Origin: Aquincola tertiaricarbonis
GTDB lineage: Bacteria > Pseudomonadota > Gammaproteobacteria > Burkholderiales > Burkholderiaceae_C
Assembly (NCBI RefSeq): GCF_000969605.1
Contig: NZ_JZUE01000009.1
Location: 1 to 64,000 of the forward strand
DNA length: 64,000 nucleotides
Direction: 5' to 3'
Part shown: one piece after another, positions 16,581-26,853 of the stretch
How positions within the stretch are numbered: the stretch's first letter is position 1
Layout of the letters: each line of letters opens with the position of its first letter
Translations under genes and position numbers: made by a program
Notes under the pieces: model-generated
Told to the model about the DNA's origin: nothing
Seen by the model: only the letters and a program-made list of their open reading frames with translations
Databases searched by the model: none

Positions 16581-17060
16581 CTAGACAGGCAGCAAGGTGG
16601 TGCTCTTCACTTCTTCGATCACCGCATAGGTGCGTGTTTCACGCACGCCGGGCAGCGTCCAGATGCCGGAGCTGATGAGGTCGCGGTAGGCGGCCATGTC
16701 GGCCACCCGGGTCTTTAGCAGGTAGTCGAACGAACCGGCCACCAGGTGGCATTCCAGGATCTCGGGCCGCGCCAGCACCTCGGCCTTGAAGGCGTCGAGC
16801 TGCCGCGGCGCGGTGCGGTCCAGCAGCACCTCCACGAAGATCAGCAGGCCAGCCCCCAGCAGCTGCGGATTCAGCCGCGCCTCGTAGCCGAGGATGAAGC
16901 CTTCGCGCGTCAGCCGTTTGACACGCTCCAGCACCGCCGTGGGAGACAGCTGCACCACCTCGGCCAGCCGCAGGTTGGACATGCGGCCATCCGCCTGCAA
17001 GGCCCGCAGGATGTTGGTGTCGATCTTGTCGAGCGATCTGCTGGCGGAAAGATCCATCAT
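16581..17060 (-). CDS. lrp: Leucine-responsive regulator Lrp
   Basis: Lrp/AsnC regulator, 159 aa, very close in pattern to E. coli Lrp. It has LDKIDTNILRALQADGRMSN, an HTH with LSPTAVLERVKRL, EGFILGYEARLNP, and the ligand-sensing ECHLVAGSFDYLLKTRV and LPGVRETRTYAVIEEVK. It is the first gene of the liv operon, so the uptake system and its probable leucine-sensing regulator are co-expressed. ATG 17060 is used; a second ATG six codons upstream is possible. The 195-nt upstream gap should hold the promoter and Lrp sites. Confidence 0.9.
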   Translation of the reverse strand: MMDLSASRSLDKIDTNILRALQADGRMSNLRLAEVVQLSPTAVLERVKRLTREGFILGYEARLNPQLLGAGLLIFVEVLLDRTAPRQLDAFKAEVLARPEILECHLVAGSFDYLLKTRVADMAAYRDLISSGIWTLPGVRETRTYAVIEEVKSTTLLPV

Positions 17061-17233
17061 GGTGCAGAACCCGTCCAATCAGCCGTTTCCAGCGGATTTC
17101 CTTCGGCACTGTGGGGTACAGCGCGGCGGATTCTGTAGCCAACGGGCGCAGGCGGGTCCCCGCATCAACCCTCTGCGGGCAAACGCGAATGCCGCGATTA
17201 ATCCGGCGCGGTGCACCGGTGGCTGTGGATCTT

Positions 17234-17249
17234 CCTGCCGGGCGGCAGG
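17234..17249 (-). terminator. Hairpin after the DUF35 gene
   Basis: CCTGCC/GGCAGG stem with a 4-nt loop starts 7 nt after the DUF35 stop. No U tract. It may separate the thiolase-DUF35 transcript from the lrp-liv operon. Confidence 0.35.
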
Positions 17250-17255
17250 CGGGCC

Positions 17256-17654
17256 TCAGCCCGGCCGGAACATCGGGATGGCGCTGCCGTCCTCGGCCGG
17301 CTTGAAGGTCACCGTCACCGCCATGCCGATGCGCAGGCTGTCCAGGTCGGCATCCACGATGTTGGTCAGCATCGTCGGGCCCTCCTCCAGCGTCACGTAG
17401 GCCACCGCGTAGGGCACCGGCGCGTGGCGCGTCACCGTCACGCTGTAGACGGTGCCGCGGCCGCTGGCCTCCTGCCAGGCGGTGCGGGCGCTGCCGCAGA
17501 GCGGGCACACCGGGCGCGGATACCAGTGCGGCTGGCCGCAGGCCTCGCAGCGGCGCAGCAGCAGCCGGCCCTGGTCGGCGGCGTCGAAGAAGGGCGTGGT
17601 GAAGGCATCGCGCACCGGCGCGGCCAGCGGGCGGTCGGCTGCAGGCAGCGTCAT
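17256..17654 (-). CDS. DUF35 zinc-ribbon/OB-fold acyl-CoA-binding protein
   Basis: A 132-aa protein with a rubredoxin-like zinc ribbon (Cys36, Cys39, Cys50, Cys53 in CEACGQ and CPLCG) followed by an OB fold (GTVYSVTVTRHAP, YAVAYVTLEEGP). DUF35 proteins partner thiolase-like enzymes, bind CoA thioesters and supply acyl binding. The gene begins 3 nt after the thiolase-like stop, which implies a stoichiometric complex. Confidence 0.9.
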   Translation of the reverse strand: MTLPAADRPLAAPVRDAFTTPFFDAADQGRLLLRRCEACGQPHWYPRPVCPLCGSARTAWQEASGRGTVYSVTVTRHAPVPYAVAYVTLEEGPTMLTNIVDADLDSLRIGMAVTVTFKPAEDGSAIPMFRPG

Positions 17655-17657
17655 CGG

Positions 17658-18824
17658 TCAGGCCCTTTCGAGGATGAGCGTGGCACTGCCGTGCCGCGTG
17701 CCCAGCAGGCCGCCGGTGCCATTGGCCAGCGCCAAGGTGCAGCCGGGCACCTGCACCGCGGGATGCGCTTCGCCGCGCAGCTGTCGCACCGCTTCGATCA
17801 CCTTGGTGATGCCGCCGCGGTTGGCGGGGTGGTTGTTGCACAGCCCGCCGCCATCGGTGTTGAAGGGCAACCGGCCCACGCCCGAGATCAGGTTGCCGTC
17901 GGCCACGAAGCGCCCGCCCTGGCCCCGCGCACAGAAGCCCAGGTCTTCCAGCTGCATCACCACGGTGATGGTGAAGCTGTCGTAGATGGACGCGTACTGG
18001 ATGTCCGCCGGCCGCACGCCGGCTTCCTCGAAGGCCTGGCGGCCGGACAGCAGGCTGCCGGAATGGGTGAGGTCGACGCGGCCGCCGCCCTGGCCCTTGA
18101 TGGATTCGCCCGCGCCCAGCAGGTTGACCAGCGGCCGCTTCAGGCTGCGCGCGATCTCCGGCCGCACCACCACCAGCGCGCCGCCGCCATCGCTGACCAC
18201 GCAGCAATCCAGCTTGTGCAGCGGGTCCGACAGCATCGGCGAGGCCAGCACGTCGGCCACCGTCACCACCTGCGGCAGCATCGCATGCGGGTTGTGCTGC
18301 GCATGGTGGGAGGCGGCCACCTTCACCCAGGCCAGCTGCTCGGCGGTGGTGCCGAACTCGTGCATGTGGCGCGCCGCGGCCAGCGCATAGGCGTTCAGCG
18401 TGATGAGGCCGGCATGCTGCTCGAAGGCGAATTCGGGCACGCCGGGATGGGCCGAGGCGGCGACGCCACGCGCCGGCTCGGAGCGCGGCCGGCCTGCCAG
18501 CGTGATCAGCGCCACGTCGCAGTGGCCGGCGGCGATGGCCTGCGCCGCATGGGCCACATGCACCAGGTAGGAGGAGCCGCCGGTCTCGGTGCCGTCCACA
18601 TGCCGCAGGCGGTCCAGGCCCAGGTAGTCGGCCATGCTCAGCACGCCGAAGCCGGGCGCGTCGCCGGCGCAGAAGTAGCCATCGACATCCGCCAGCGACA
18701 GGCCGGCATCGGCCAGCGCGCCCTGGGCACACTCGGCATGCAGCTGTGCCGTCGTCTTGTCGGGCGCCTTGCGCGTGGGGTGTTCCCAGGCGCCGGCGAT
18801 GCAGGCTTGCCGTTTCAGGCTCAT
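17658..18824 (-). CDS. Thiolase-fold protein lacking the nucleophilic Cys (possible Ltp2-like aldolase)
   Basis: SCP2/thiolase-superfamily protein, 388 aa. At the position of the catalytic cysteine the chain reads GTETGGSSY (about 78-86), with Gly in place of Cys. The C-terminal His motif is CNNHPANRGG. Superfamily members without this Cys and next to a DUF35 gene include the Ltp2/ChsH2 retro-aldolases of steroid side-chain breakdown. Other homologues are annotated simply as acetyl-CoA acetyltransferases. It lies between an MFS carrier and DUF35 in one run. The substrate is unknown. Confidence 0.85.
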   Translation of the reverse strand: MSLKRQACIAGAWEHPTRKAPDKTTAQLHAECAQGALADAGLSLADVDGYFCAGDAPGFGVLSMADYLGLDRLRHVDGTETGGSSYLVHVAHAAQAIAAGHCDVALITLAGRPRSEPARGVAASAHPGVPEFAFEQHAGLITLNAYALAAARHMHEFGTTAEQLAWVKVAASHHAQHNPHAMLPQVVTVADVLASPMLSDPLHKLDCCVVSDGGGALVVVRPEIARSLKRPLVNLLGAGESIKGQGGGRVDLTHSGSLLSGRQAFEEAGVRPADIQYASIYDSFTITVVMQLEDLGFCARGQGGRFVADGNLISGVGRLPFNTDGGGLCNNHPANRGGITKVIEAVRQLRGEAHPAVQVPGCTLALANGTGGLLGTRHGSATLILERA

Positions 18825-18837
18825 GTGGGGCGCTCCG

Positions 18838-20001
18838 TCAGCCGGCCCGTTCCTGCCGGGCGACGCGCCGTGCCAGCGCGCCGCCGCCCAGCAGCGCGGC
18901 GGTCATGGCCAGGAACAGCGGGGCCAGGCCGAGGGCCGCGCCCAGCACGCCGAACACGAGCGGCATCGCCGTCTGGCTGGTGTTGATGAACATGGTGCGC
19001 AGGCCCACCGCCTCGCCGGCGCGGCCTTCGGGTGCCGAATGGTGCAGCAGCGTGAGCACCATCGGATGCGGCGCGCCCAGGCTGGCGCCCAGCACGAACA
19101 TGATCGCCATCAGCGTGCCCACGCTGTGGCTGAACGGAATGGCGGCGTAGCTGGCGGCGGCCAGCAGCATCGAGGCGGTGATGAGCTGCCAGGGCCGCAC
19201 GTGGCTGGCGACGAAGGGCATCGCCAGCCGCACCATGAAGCTGGCCGCCGCGAAGGAGCCCATCACGATGCCGATCTGCGAGGCGCTGAGGCCGATCTGC
19301 GTGCCGTACAGCGGCATCGCGAAGGTGTAGATGTCCCAGGCCACCGTCAGCACTGCGATGGCGATGAAGAGATGGCGCATGCGCGGGCTGCGCAACAGGT
19401 CGAACATGCTGGGCTTCTCGCCGGTGGCGCTGTCCACCGGCGCGGGCACCTTGCGGCGCGTGTCGGGCAGGCCCACCAGCGCCAGCACCAGGGCCGGCAT
19501 CACGGTGAACAGGGCCAGCACCAGGAAGCTGGTGCGGTGGCCCAGCTGGTCGATGGCCACGCCGGTGAGCAGCGGCGCGATGAAGCTGGAGGTGGAAAAG
19601 CCCAGCGCCACATAGCTGAAGTTGGCGGTGCGGTCGTCGGCAGTGCTCAGCTCGCCCACCGCGTGGTACGCCGCCACGTTAATCAGCATGAACGAGATGC
19701 CGATCAGCACGCTGGCCACGTACAGCGCCGCGATCTGCGGCAGCAGGAAGGGCAGCAGCGTGCCGATGCCCACGCCCACCGAGCCCACCATCATCGGCCT
19801 TTGCACGCCAACGCCGTCGATCCAGCGGCCGGCGGGCACCGCCAGCAACGCGGGCAGCAGCGCGAAGGAGGCCATCAGCAGCCCCACGGTCAACGGCGTG
19901 GCGCCCTGCGAGATGGCGGTGAGCGATACCGCGATGCGGCTGCCGTTGAAGGCAACGTGGTCGAGCACCAGCAGGATGATCAGCAGGGGCAGCGGTCGCA
20001 T
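18838..20001 (-). CDS. Major facilitator superfamily transporter
   Basis: A 387-aa, 12-span MFS carrier. The cytoplasmic loop AGRWIDGVGVQRPMM corresponds to the MFS motif-A region, and a long loop after span 6 (RRKVPAPVDSATGEKPS) separates the two halves. The start used is ATG 20001 (MRPLPLLI); ATG four codons upstream is possible. It lies 13 nt before the thiolase-like gene, so it probably imports or exports the substrate of that cassette. Specificity cannot be read. Confidence 0.85.
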   Translation of the reverse strand: MRPLPLLIILLVLDHVAFNGSRIAVSLTAISQGATPLTVGLLMASFALLPALLAVPAGRWIDGVGVQRPMMVGSVGVGIGTLLPFLLPQIAALYVASVLIGISFMLINVAAYHAVGELSTADDRTANFSYVALGFSTSSFIAPLLTGVAIDQLGHRTSFLVLALFTVMPALVLALVGLPDTRRKVPAPVDSATGEKPSMFDLLRSPRMRHLFIAIAVLTVAWDIYTFAMPLYGTQIGLSASQIGIVMGSFAAASFMVRLAMPFVASHVRPWQLITASMLLAAASYAAIPFSHSVGTLMAIMFVLGASLGAPHPMVLTLLHHSAPEGRAGEAVGLRTMFINTSQTAMPLVFGVLGAALGLAPLFLAMTAALLGGGALARRVARQERAG

Positions 20002-20065
20002 GAAGCAACCCACTCTACCCCGCCCCTGGCGGGCCGCGCTGGCGCGGGGGCTTGGCGGCCGGCGC

Positions 20066-21049
20066 TCAGTCCAGCTTCAGGCCGATGCGCTCGATGATGG
20101 CGCCCCAGCGCTTCATGTCGCTGTCCACCACCTTGCGGAAGTCCGCCTGGGTGCCGCCGACGATGGTCAGGCCCTGGTTGTCCATCACCGTCTTCAGCTG
20201 CGCATCGGTGAGCGCGGCGTTCACGTCGGCATTGATCTTCTGCACCACCGCCTCGGGCGTGCCGGCGGCCACGAAGAGGCCGTTCCACGCCAGCGATTCC
20301 ACGCCCTTGACGCCGCCGTCGGCCAGCGTGGGCAGGCCCTTCAGGCTCTCGGGCACCTGCGCGGCGCTCACCGCCAGCAGCCGCACCTTGCCGGCCTTCA
20401 CGTGGTTGAGCAGTGCCGGCGCGGTGGTGAACGTGGCATCGGTATCGCCCTGCGCCACGGCCAGCGCGGCCGGCGGCGAGCCGTTGTAGGGCACGTGGGT
20501 GCCGGTCAGGCCGGTCTGCGACAGCAGCAGTTCCATCGTCAGGTGGCTGGAGCTGCCCATGCCCAGCGACGAGTAGTTCATCTTGCCGCCCTGCTGCTTC
20601 ACCCAGGCCAGGAACTCCTGCGTCGTCTTGACCGGCAGGTTGGCGTTGACCGCCAGCACGTTGGGCTGGGAGGTGGTCATCACCACCGGCACCAGGTCTT
20701 TCGCCGGGTCGTACGGCATCTTGCGGTACATGAAGGGCGCGAAGGCGATGGGGCCGTTGAAGCCGATGGCGATGGTGTGGCCATCGGCCGGCGCCTTGGC
20801 CGCCACGTCCACGCCCAGCATGCCGCCGGCGCCGGGCTTGTTGTCCACCACCACGGGCTGGCCCCAGCGGTCCTTGAGCTTCTCGCCCAGCAGCCGGGCG
20901 ATGATGTCCAGCGAGCTGCCCGCGGGCGCCGGCACCACGATGTGCACCGGCCTGCTCGGCCATTGCGGCTGCGCGGCGGCGGGTTGGGCCAGGGCCAGCA
21001 CGGCGGCGGCGGTGGCGAGCAGGGCGGGCAGGACGGTACGGCGTTGCAT
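20066..21049 (-). CDS. Bug-family tripartite tricarboxylate transporter receptor
   Basis: Periplasmic solute receptor of the TctC/Bug family (327 aa). The signal peptide ends PAAAQ near residue 26. Mature-protein motifs include WPSRPVHIVVPAPAGSSLDIIAR, VDNKPGAGG, the ligand loop YSSLGMGSSSHLTMELL, VPYNGSPPA and a C-terminal KVVDSDMKRWG. No TctA/TctB membrane subunits are adjacent, as is usual for this expanded Burkholderiales family, so the ligand (an organic acid or amide) is unknown. It is 63 nt upstream of the MFS gene on the same strand. Confidence 0.92.
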   Translation of the reverse strand: MQRRTVLPALLATAAAVLALAQPAAAQPQWPSRPVHIVVPAPAGSSLDIIARLLGEKLKDRWGQPVVVDNKPGAGGMLGVDVAAKAPADGHTIAIGFNGPIAFAPFMYRKMPYDPAKDLVPVVMTTSQPNVLAVNANLPVKTTQEFLAWVKQQGGKMNYSSLGMGSSSHLTMELLLSQTGLTGTHVPYNGSPPAALAVAQGDTDATFTTAPALLNHVKAGKVRLLAVSAAQVPESLKGLPTLADGGVKGVESLAWNGLFVAAGTPEAVVQKINADVNAALTDAQLKTVMDNQGLTIVGGTQADFRKVVDSDMKRWGAIIERIGLKLD

Positions 21050-21129
21050 GGGCGAATGAAAAGCGTGCCTCGAAGGGCCCGCATGGTAGACGCGCCGCCC
21101 CTGCCGCACCGCAGGGGTTGACGCGGGGG

Positions 21130-22407
<1,278 letters not shown>

Positions 22408-22524
22408 GGCTTCTCCGGTGCCGCGGTTGCGCGGCCACACGATGTTTTCGTGCAGCCAATGTAGTCACGGGGCGCTTCCAGCGGGAGACGCAAACTATGC
22501 GTGTTGTGCATGAGCGGCCAAACC

Positions 22525-22530
22525 TACACT
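22525..22530 (+). promoter_or_regulatory. -10 box 7 nt before proC
   Basis: TACACT, then CGCCGCC, then ATG 22538, with no Shine-Dalgarno. The identical 7-nt spacer occurs before argS. Predicted transcription would begin at the start codon. Confidence 0.42.
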
Positions 22531-22537
22531 CGCCGCC

Positions 22538-23377
22538 ATGAGCGAACAGAGCACTTCTTCCCCGGGCACCGTGGCTTTCATCGGCGGCGGCAACATGGCC
22601 AGTGCCATCGTCGGCGGGCTCGTGCGCGCCGGCCGCGCACCCGCCTCCATCCTGGTGGTGGACCCTGGCGAGGCCCAGCGCGCCAAGCTGGAGGCCGACT
22701 TCGGCGTGCGCACGCTGCCCGCGCCGGGGGCCGCGCTGGCCGAGGCGCGGATGGTGGTGTGGGCGGTCAAGCCACAGCTGTTCAAGGAGGCCGCTCGGCC
22801 CAGCGCGGCGCATGTGGCCCAGGCGCTGCAGCTCTCCGTGATGGCTGGCATCCGCAGCGACGCGATCGCCAGCGCCACTGGCAGCCCCGCCGTGGTGCGC
22901 GCCATGCCCAACACGCCGGCCCTGATCGGCCAGGGCATGAGCGGCCTCTTTGCGCGGCCGGCCGTCAGCGCCGCCCAGCGTGCCGAGGTGGAGCAGGTGC
23001 TGGCACCTACCGGGCGCATGCTGTGGGTGGGCGAGGAAAGCGCGCTGGATGCGGTGACCGCGCTGTCCGGCTCCGGCCCCGCCTATGTGTTTTATGTGCT
23101 GGAGGCCATGATGGCCGCGGCCGAAGCCATGGGCCTCAGCGCCGAGGAAGGCAAGCAGCTGGCGCTGGGGACCTTCGCAGGCGCCACCGCGCTGGCGCAG
23201 CAGAGCAGCGAGCCGCCTTCGGTGCTGCGCGAACGTGTCACGTCGAAAGGCGGCACCACGCATGCGGCGCTTACTTCGCTGGAGTCGGATGGCGTGAAGG
23301 CCGCCTTCGTCAAGGCCTTGCAGGCGGCGCAGCGGCGTGCCGTGGAACTGGGCGACGAATTCGGCGCCGCCGGCTGA
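22538..23377 (+). CDS. proC: Pyrroline-5-carboxylate reductase
   Basis: NADPH-dependent last step of proline synthesis. Length 279 aa. The N-terminal Rossmann motif is VAFIGGGNMASAIVGGL (12-28). The P5CR signature region ALSGSGPAYVF...EAMGLSAEEG...ERVTSKGGTTHAAL gives the substrate-binding helices. ATG 22538 places the Rossmann motif at the usual depth. It converges with ubiA, 3 nt between stops. Confidence 0.95.
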   Translation: MSEQSTSSPGTVAFIGGGNMASAIVGGLVRAGRAPASILVVDPGEAQRAKLEADFGVRTLPAPGAALAEARMVVWAVKPQLFKEAARPSAAHVAQALQLSVMAGIRSDAIASATGSPAVVRAMPNTPALIGQGMSGLFARPAVSAAQRAEVEQVLAPTGRMLWVGEESALDAVTALSGSGPAYVFYVLEAMMAAAEAMGLSAEEGKQLALGTFAGATALAQQSSEPPSVLRERVTSKGGTTHAALTSLESDGVKAAFVKALQAAQRRAVELGDEFGAAG

Positions 23378-23380
23378 GCT

Positions 23381-24298
23381 TCAGCGCAGCGCCAGGTCGA
23401 GGGCGGTGCCCAGGAACACCGCAAACCCCACCCAGTGGTTCAGCCGGAAGGCCTTGAAACAGCCTTCCCGGCTGCGATGGCGGATCAGCACGTAGTGCCA
23501 GGCCACTTGCGCCGCCGCCGCCGCGACGCCGGCCAGGAACCAGCCGCCCAGTCCCAGCAGACGGCCGATCACCGCCCAGGACAGCAGGTGGATGGCATAG
23601 AAGGCCATCACGCCCGCCACGTCGAAGCGCCCCAGCGTCAACGCCGAAGTGCGGATGCCGATGCGGACGTCGTCGTCGCGGTCGACCATCGCGTATTCGG
23701 TGTCGTAGGCCAGCACCCAGAAAAGGTTGCTGACGAGCAGCCACCAGGCGTGCGGCGGCACCGCGTCGGCCACCGCGCGCCAGCGCCAGTCGGCCGCGCC
23801 GAGCACCGCGCTGAACGCCATCGGGATGCCGAAGCTGAAGGCCACCCCCAGCACCGCCTGCGGCATCGACACGAAGCGCTTGGCGTAGGGATACCCGATG
23901 GCGATGGCCAGCGCCGCGAAGGACAGCAGGATGGTCGGCGCATTGGTGGTGAGCACCAGGCCGAAGGCCACCACTGACAAGGCGGCGCCCAGCAGCAGCG
24001 CTTCCTTCACCGACACCACGCCGCTGGTGACCGGCCGGCGCGCCGTGCGCTTGACGTGGCGGTCGAACTCGCGGTCGGCCACGTCGTTCACGCAGCAGCC
24101 GGCGCTGCGCATCAGCACCGTGCCGGCGGTGAACACGGCCAGCAGGTGCCAGCCCGGAAAACCGTCCGCCGCGATCCAGAGGGCCGACAGCGTGGGCCAC
24201 AGCAGCAGCAGCCAGCCGGCCGGCCGGTCGAAGCGGATGAGGTCGAGGTAGAGCCGCAGCTTGGACTCGCCCGGGCTGTTCAGGGAGGACGCTTTCAC
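23381..24298 (-). CDS. ubiA: 4-hydroxybenzoate octaprenyltransferase UbiA
   Basis: Integral-membrane prenyltransferase for ubiquinone synthesis. Length 305 aa, about 8-9 spans. Both polyprenyl-diphosphate Asp motifs are present: NDVADREFD and [27 protein letters not shown] is the family N-terminus. The start is GTG 24298, preceded 6 nt upstream by GATAAT. Confidence 0.95.
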   Translation of the reverse strand: MKASSLNSPGESKLRLYLDLIRFDRPAGWLLLLWPTLSALWIAADGFPGWHLLAVFTAGTVLMRSAGCCVNDVADREFDRHVKRTARRPVTSGVVSVKEALLLGAALSVVAFGLVLTTNAPTILLSFAALAIAIGYPYAKRFVSMPQAVLGVAFSFGIPMAFSAVLGAADWRWRAVADAVPPHAWWLLVSNLFWVLAYDTEYAMVDRDDDVRIGIRTSALTLGRFDVAGVMAFYAIHLLSWAVIGRLLGLGGWFLAGVAAAAAQVAWHYVLIRHRSREGCFKAFRLNHWVGFAVFLGTALDLALR

Positions 24299-24304
24299 GC
24301 GCCG

Positions 24305-24310
24305 ATTATC
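24305..24310 (-). promoter_or_regulatory. -10 box 6 nt before ubiA
   Basis: GATAAT (5 of 6 to consensus), then CGGCGC, then the GTG start. No Shine-Dalgarno is present, consistent with leaderless initiation. Confidence 0.42.
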
Positions 24311-24349
24311 GGCGCCGCCGGCAAGTCGGCCGTCGCTTGGCCGCCCATG

Positions 24350-24380
24350 AAAAAGCCACCGGCCGGCGTGGCGGGTGGCT
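24350..24380 (-). terminator. Intrinsic terminator after the PEP-CTERM gene
   Basis: On the minus strand AGCCACC (24374-24380) pairs with GGTGGCT (24354-24360), followed by a five-U run (24350-24354), 38 nt past the stop codon. Confidence 0.7.
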
Positions 24381-24417
24381 CGTGTGCGCCGCGGCCTGCA
24401 GCCGCGCGCGAGGTGGT

Positions 24418-24999
24418 TCAGGCGCGGCGGCGGCGTGCGAACCAGGCCAGCATGCCCAGGCCGCCGGCCATCAGCGCGTAAGTGCCGGGTTCCGGCACGG
24501 CGCTGACGTTGACGCTGGCGAGCACCGAGCCCACGTTGTCAACGTTGGCCGAGTCCCAGTAGAAGAGCTTGAGCGTGCCGGCCGTGCTGGCGGTGCCGCT
24601 GTAGTTGGTGCCCACCAGGAAGTAGCTGCCGGAACCAATCTGGGCCACCAGCGCGCCGAAGGGAGCGCTCAGGTTGCCCATCTCGAGGTTGCCGAAGCCT
24701 TGGCCGATCTGGACGCCGGCGGCTGCACCGCTTTCGTCGCTGCCCGTGGCGAACAGGTTGGACACCAGGCCGTCGGCGTTGGACCAGCGGGGCAGCTCAC
24801 CCGCGCTCCACAGGTCGGTGGCCGCCACGCTGACGGTGAAGCCCTGGCCAGCAGCCAGCGAGACCGTGGCCAGGCCGTTGGCGGCAAAGCAGGCGCAATG
24901 GTCCACCGCGCTGACGGTGAAATCGGCAGCGCTGGCGGCGGAAGCTGTAACGGCAAGCGCTGCCGCAGCAACAACGGATTTGAAAGTGCAAGGACTCAA
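24418..24999 (-). CDS. PEP-CTERM anchored exported protein
   Basis: 193 residues: a signal peptide (cleavage near Ala25), a beta-rich middle and a C-terminal sorting signal [13 protein letters not shown], a hydrophobic span and RRRR. This is the tripartite PEP-CTERM tag processed by exosortase. The middle starts with repeated [20 protein letters not shown] patterns that recall PA-IL-like galactose-binding lectins, a guess. The start is TTG 24999, supported by AGGGAG six nt upstream and by the signal peptide. No exosortase is in this window. Confidence 0.87.
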   Translation of the reverse strand: MSPCTFKSVVAAAALAVTASAASAADFTVSAVDHCACFAANGLATVSLAAGQGFTVSVAATDLWSAGELPRWSNADGLVSNLFATGSDESGAAAGVQIGQGFGNLEMGNLSAPFGALVAQIGSGSYFLVGTNYSGTASTAGTLKLFYWDSANVDNVGSVLASVNVSAVPEPGTYALMAGGLGMLAWFARRRRA

Positions 25000-25056
25000 T
25001 TGAAACTCCCTGTGAATTTGTGGCCGATTCTTAGGGATCGACTGCTTCTCGCCAGT

Positions 25057-25070
25057 CCCCCGAGCGGGGG
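25057..25070 (-). terminator. Hairpin after prfC
   Basis: CCCCC/GGGGG stem with a 4-nt loop starts 9 nt after the prfC stop. No U tract. It separates prfC from the PEP-CTERM gene. Confidence 0.4.
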
Positions 25071-25079
25071 GTGAACCTA

Positions 25080-26705
25080 TCAGCCTTCCATCTGTCGCTG
25101 GAACACCAAGCCGGCGTGTTCACGCAGCGCATGGAACTTGATCTTCGGCCAGTTGGACTCGATGGCCCGCAGTTCCGGCGCGTACTCCACCAGCACCGTG
25201 GGAGCGTTCACGGCGTCATAAGCCACACGGTGCGAATTTGCATCGATGAAGCGCTGCAGTTCGCGCGCGCCGCCGTCCGCTTCGTCACAGGTCACCCAGC
25301 GCGCCACCTGGAAGCGGCTGGGCATCACGCGCGCCTTGACGCCGTATTCATGCTCCAGCCGGTGCGCCACCACTTCGAACTGCAGCTGTCCGACCGCGCC
25401 CAGCAGCAGCACCGAGCCCATCACCGGCCGGAACACCTGGATCGCACCTTCCTCGCCCAGCTGCTGCAGGCCGGCCTTCAGCTGCTTGGTGCGCAGCGGG
25501 TCGGCCACTTCCACGCTGCGGAACATCTCGGGCGCGAAGAACGGCAGCCCGGTGAACTGCAAGGATTCACCTTCGGTGAGGGTGTCGCCCAACTGCAACA
25601 CGCCATGGTTCGGGATGCCGATGATGTCGCCGGCAAAGGCCTCGTCCAGCAGCTCGCGGCGCTGCGACAGGAAGCTCACCACGGTGTTCGGCCGCAGCTC
25701 CTTGCCGGAGCGCACCACCTTCAGCCGCATGCCGCGCTCGAAGTGGCCCGAGGCCACGCGCACGAAGGCGATGCGGTCGCGGTGCGCCGGGTCCATGTTC
25801 GCCTGGATCTTGAACACCACGCCGGTGAACTTGGGCTCGTCCGGCTTGACCTCGCGCTGCAGCGAGCCGCGCGGGCCGGGCGACGGCGCCAGGTTCACCA
25901 GGGCGTCGAGCACTTCCTGCACGCCGAAGTTGTTGACGGCCGAGCCGAAGAACATCGGCGTCTGCCGTCCGGCGAGGAAGTCGTCCAGCACGAACTCCGG
26001 CGCAGCCTCGCGAACCAGTTCCACCTCGCCCTGGGCCTGCTCGTACTGCATGCCGAAGCGTTCGGCGTAGACGGGGTTGTCCAGGCCGTCGATGACCTCT
26101 TCGCCACCGGCCACCCGGTCCTCGCCGGGGCTGAACACGCGCATCTGCTGCTTGCGCAGGTCCATCACGCCGTGGAAGAACTTGCCCATGCCCACCGGCC
26201 ACGTGAAGGGCACGACGGTCATGCCCAGCTCGCGCTCGATCTCGTCCATCAGGGCCAACGGGTCCTTCACCTCGCGGTCCATCTTGTTGACGAAGGTGAG
26301 GATGGGCGTGTTGCGCGCCCGGCAGACCTGCAGCAGGCGGCGAGTCTGAGGCTCCACGCCGTTGGCCGCATCGATCACCATGAGCGCGGCGTCCACCGCG
26401 GTGAGCACGCGGTAGGTGTCCTCGGAGAAGTCCTGGTGGCCGGGAGTGTCCAGCAGGTTGATGACGCAGTCGCGGTATTCCATCTGCATCACCGAGCTGG
26501 CCACCGAGATGCCGCGCTGCTTCTCGATCTCCATCCAGTCGGACGTGGCATGCCGGCTTGCCTTGCGTGCCTTCACGGAGCCGGCGATCTGGATGGCGCC
26601 GGAGAACAGCAGCAGCTTTTCCGTCAGCGTGGTCTTGCCCGCGTCGGGGTGGCTGATGATGGCGAAGGTGCGACGGCGGCGCACCTGGGGCGTGAGGTCG
26701 GACAT
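25080..26705 (-). CDS. prfC: Peptide chain release factor 3
   Basis: Translational GTPase that recycles RF1/RF2 after termination. Length 541 aa. G1 AIISHPDAGKTT (15-26), switch RGISVASSVM, G3 DTPGHQDF, G4 NKMD, then RF3-specific domains with FVRVASGHFERGM and QLQFEVVAHRLEHEY. A GATAAT box about 60 nt before the ATG is the likely promoter element. Confidence 0.96.
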   Translation of the reverse strand: MSDLTPQVRRRRTFAIISHPDAGKTTLTEKLLLFSGAIQIAGSVKARKASRHATSDWMEIEKQRGISVASSVMQMEYRDCVINLLDTPGHQDFSEDTYRVLTAVDAALMVIDAANGVEPQTRRLLQVCRARNTPILTFVNKMDREVKDPLALMDEIERELGMTVVPFTWPVGMGKFFHGVMDLRKQQMRVFSPGEDRVAGGEEVIDGLDNPVYAERFGMQYEQAQGEVELVREAAPEFVLDDFLAGRQTPMFFGSAVNNFGVQEVLDALVNLAPSPGPRGSLQREVKPDEPKFTGVVFKIQANMDPAHRDRIAFVRVASGHFERGMRLKVVRSGKELRPNTVVSFLSQRRELLDEAFAGDIIGIPNHGVLQLGDTLTEGESLQFTGLPFFAPEMFRSVEVADPLRTKQLKAGLQQLGEEGAIQVFRPVMGSVLLLGAVGQLQFEVVAHRLEHEYGVKARVMPSRFQVARWVTCDEADGGARELQRFIDANSHRVAYDAVNAPTVLVEYAPELRAIESNWPKIKFHALREHAGLVFQRQMEG

Positions 26706-26821
26706 GGCGGCGCGGTGCGCCCCGGGTGGCGGGGTGCACCGACGATTGGTTGGGGCAAGCGCGGGATTATCGGCGCTCGGCCGATTCCGCCTGCAGTAGC
26801 CGGTCCGCCCGCCCGGCGGGT

Positions 26822-26843
26822 GGCTTCATGTACCCATGAAGCC
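26822..26843 (-). terminator. Perfect 9-bp inverted repeat after dps
   Basis: GGCTTCATG and CATGAAGCC flank a 4-nt loop, 10 nt beyond the dps stop. It lacks a U run, so it may be an mRNA stabiliser or a factor-dependent terminator. Confidence 0.5.
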
Positions 26844-26853
26844 GGGTGCCCCA

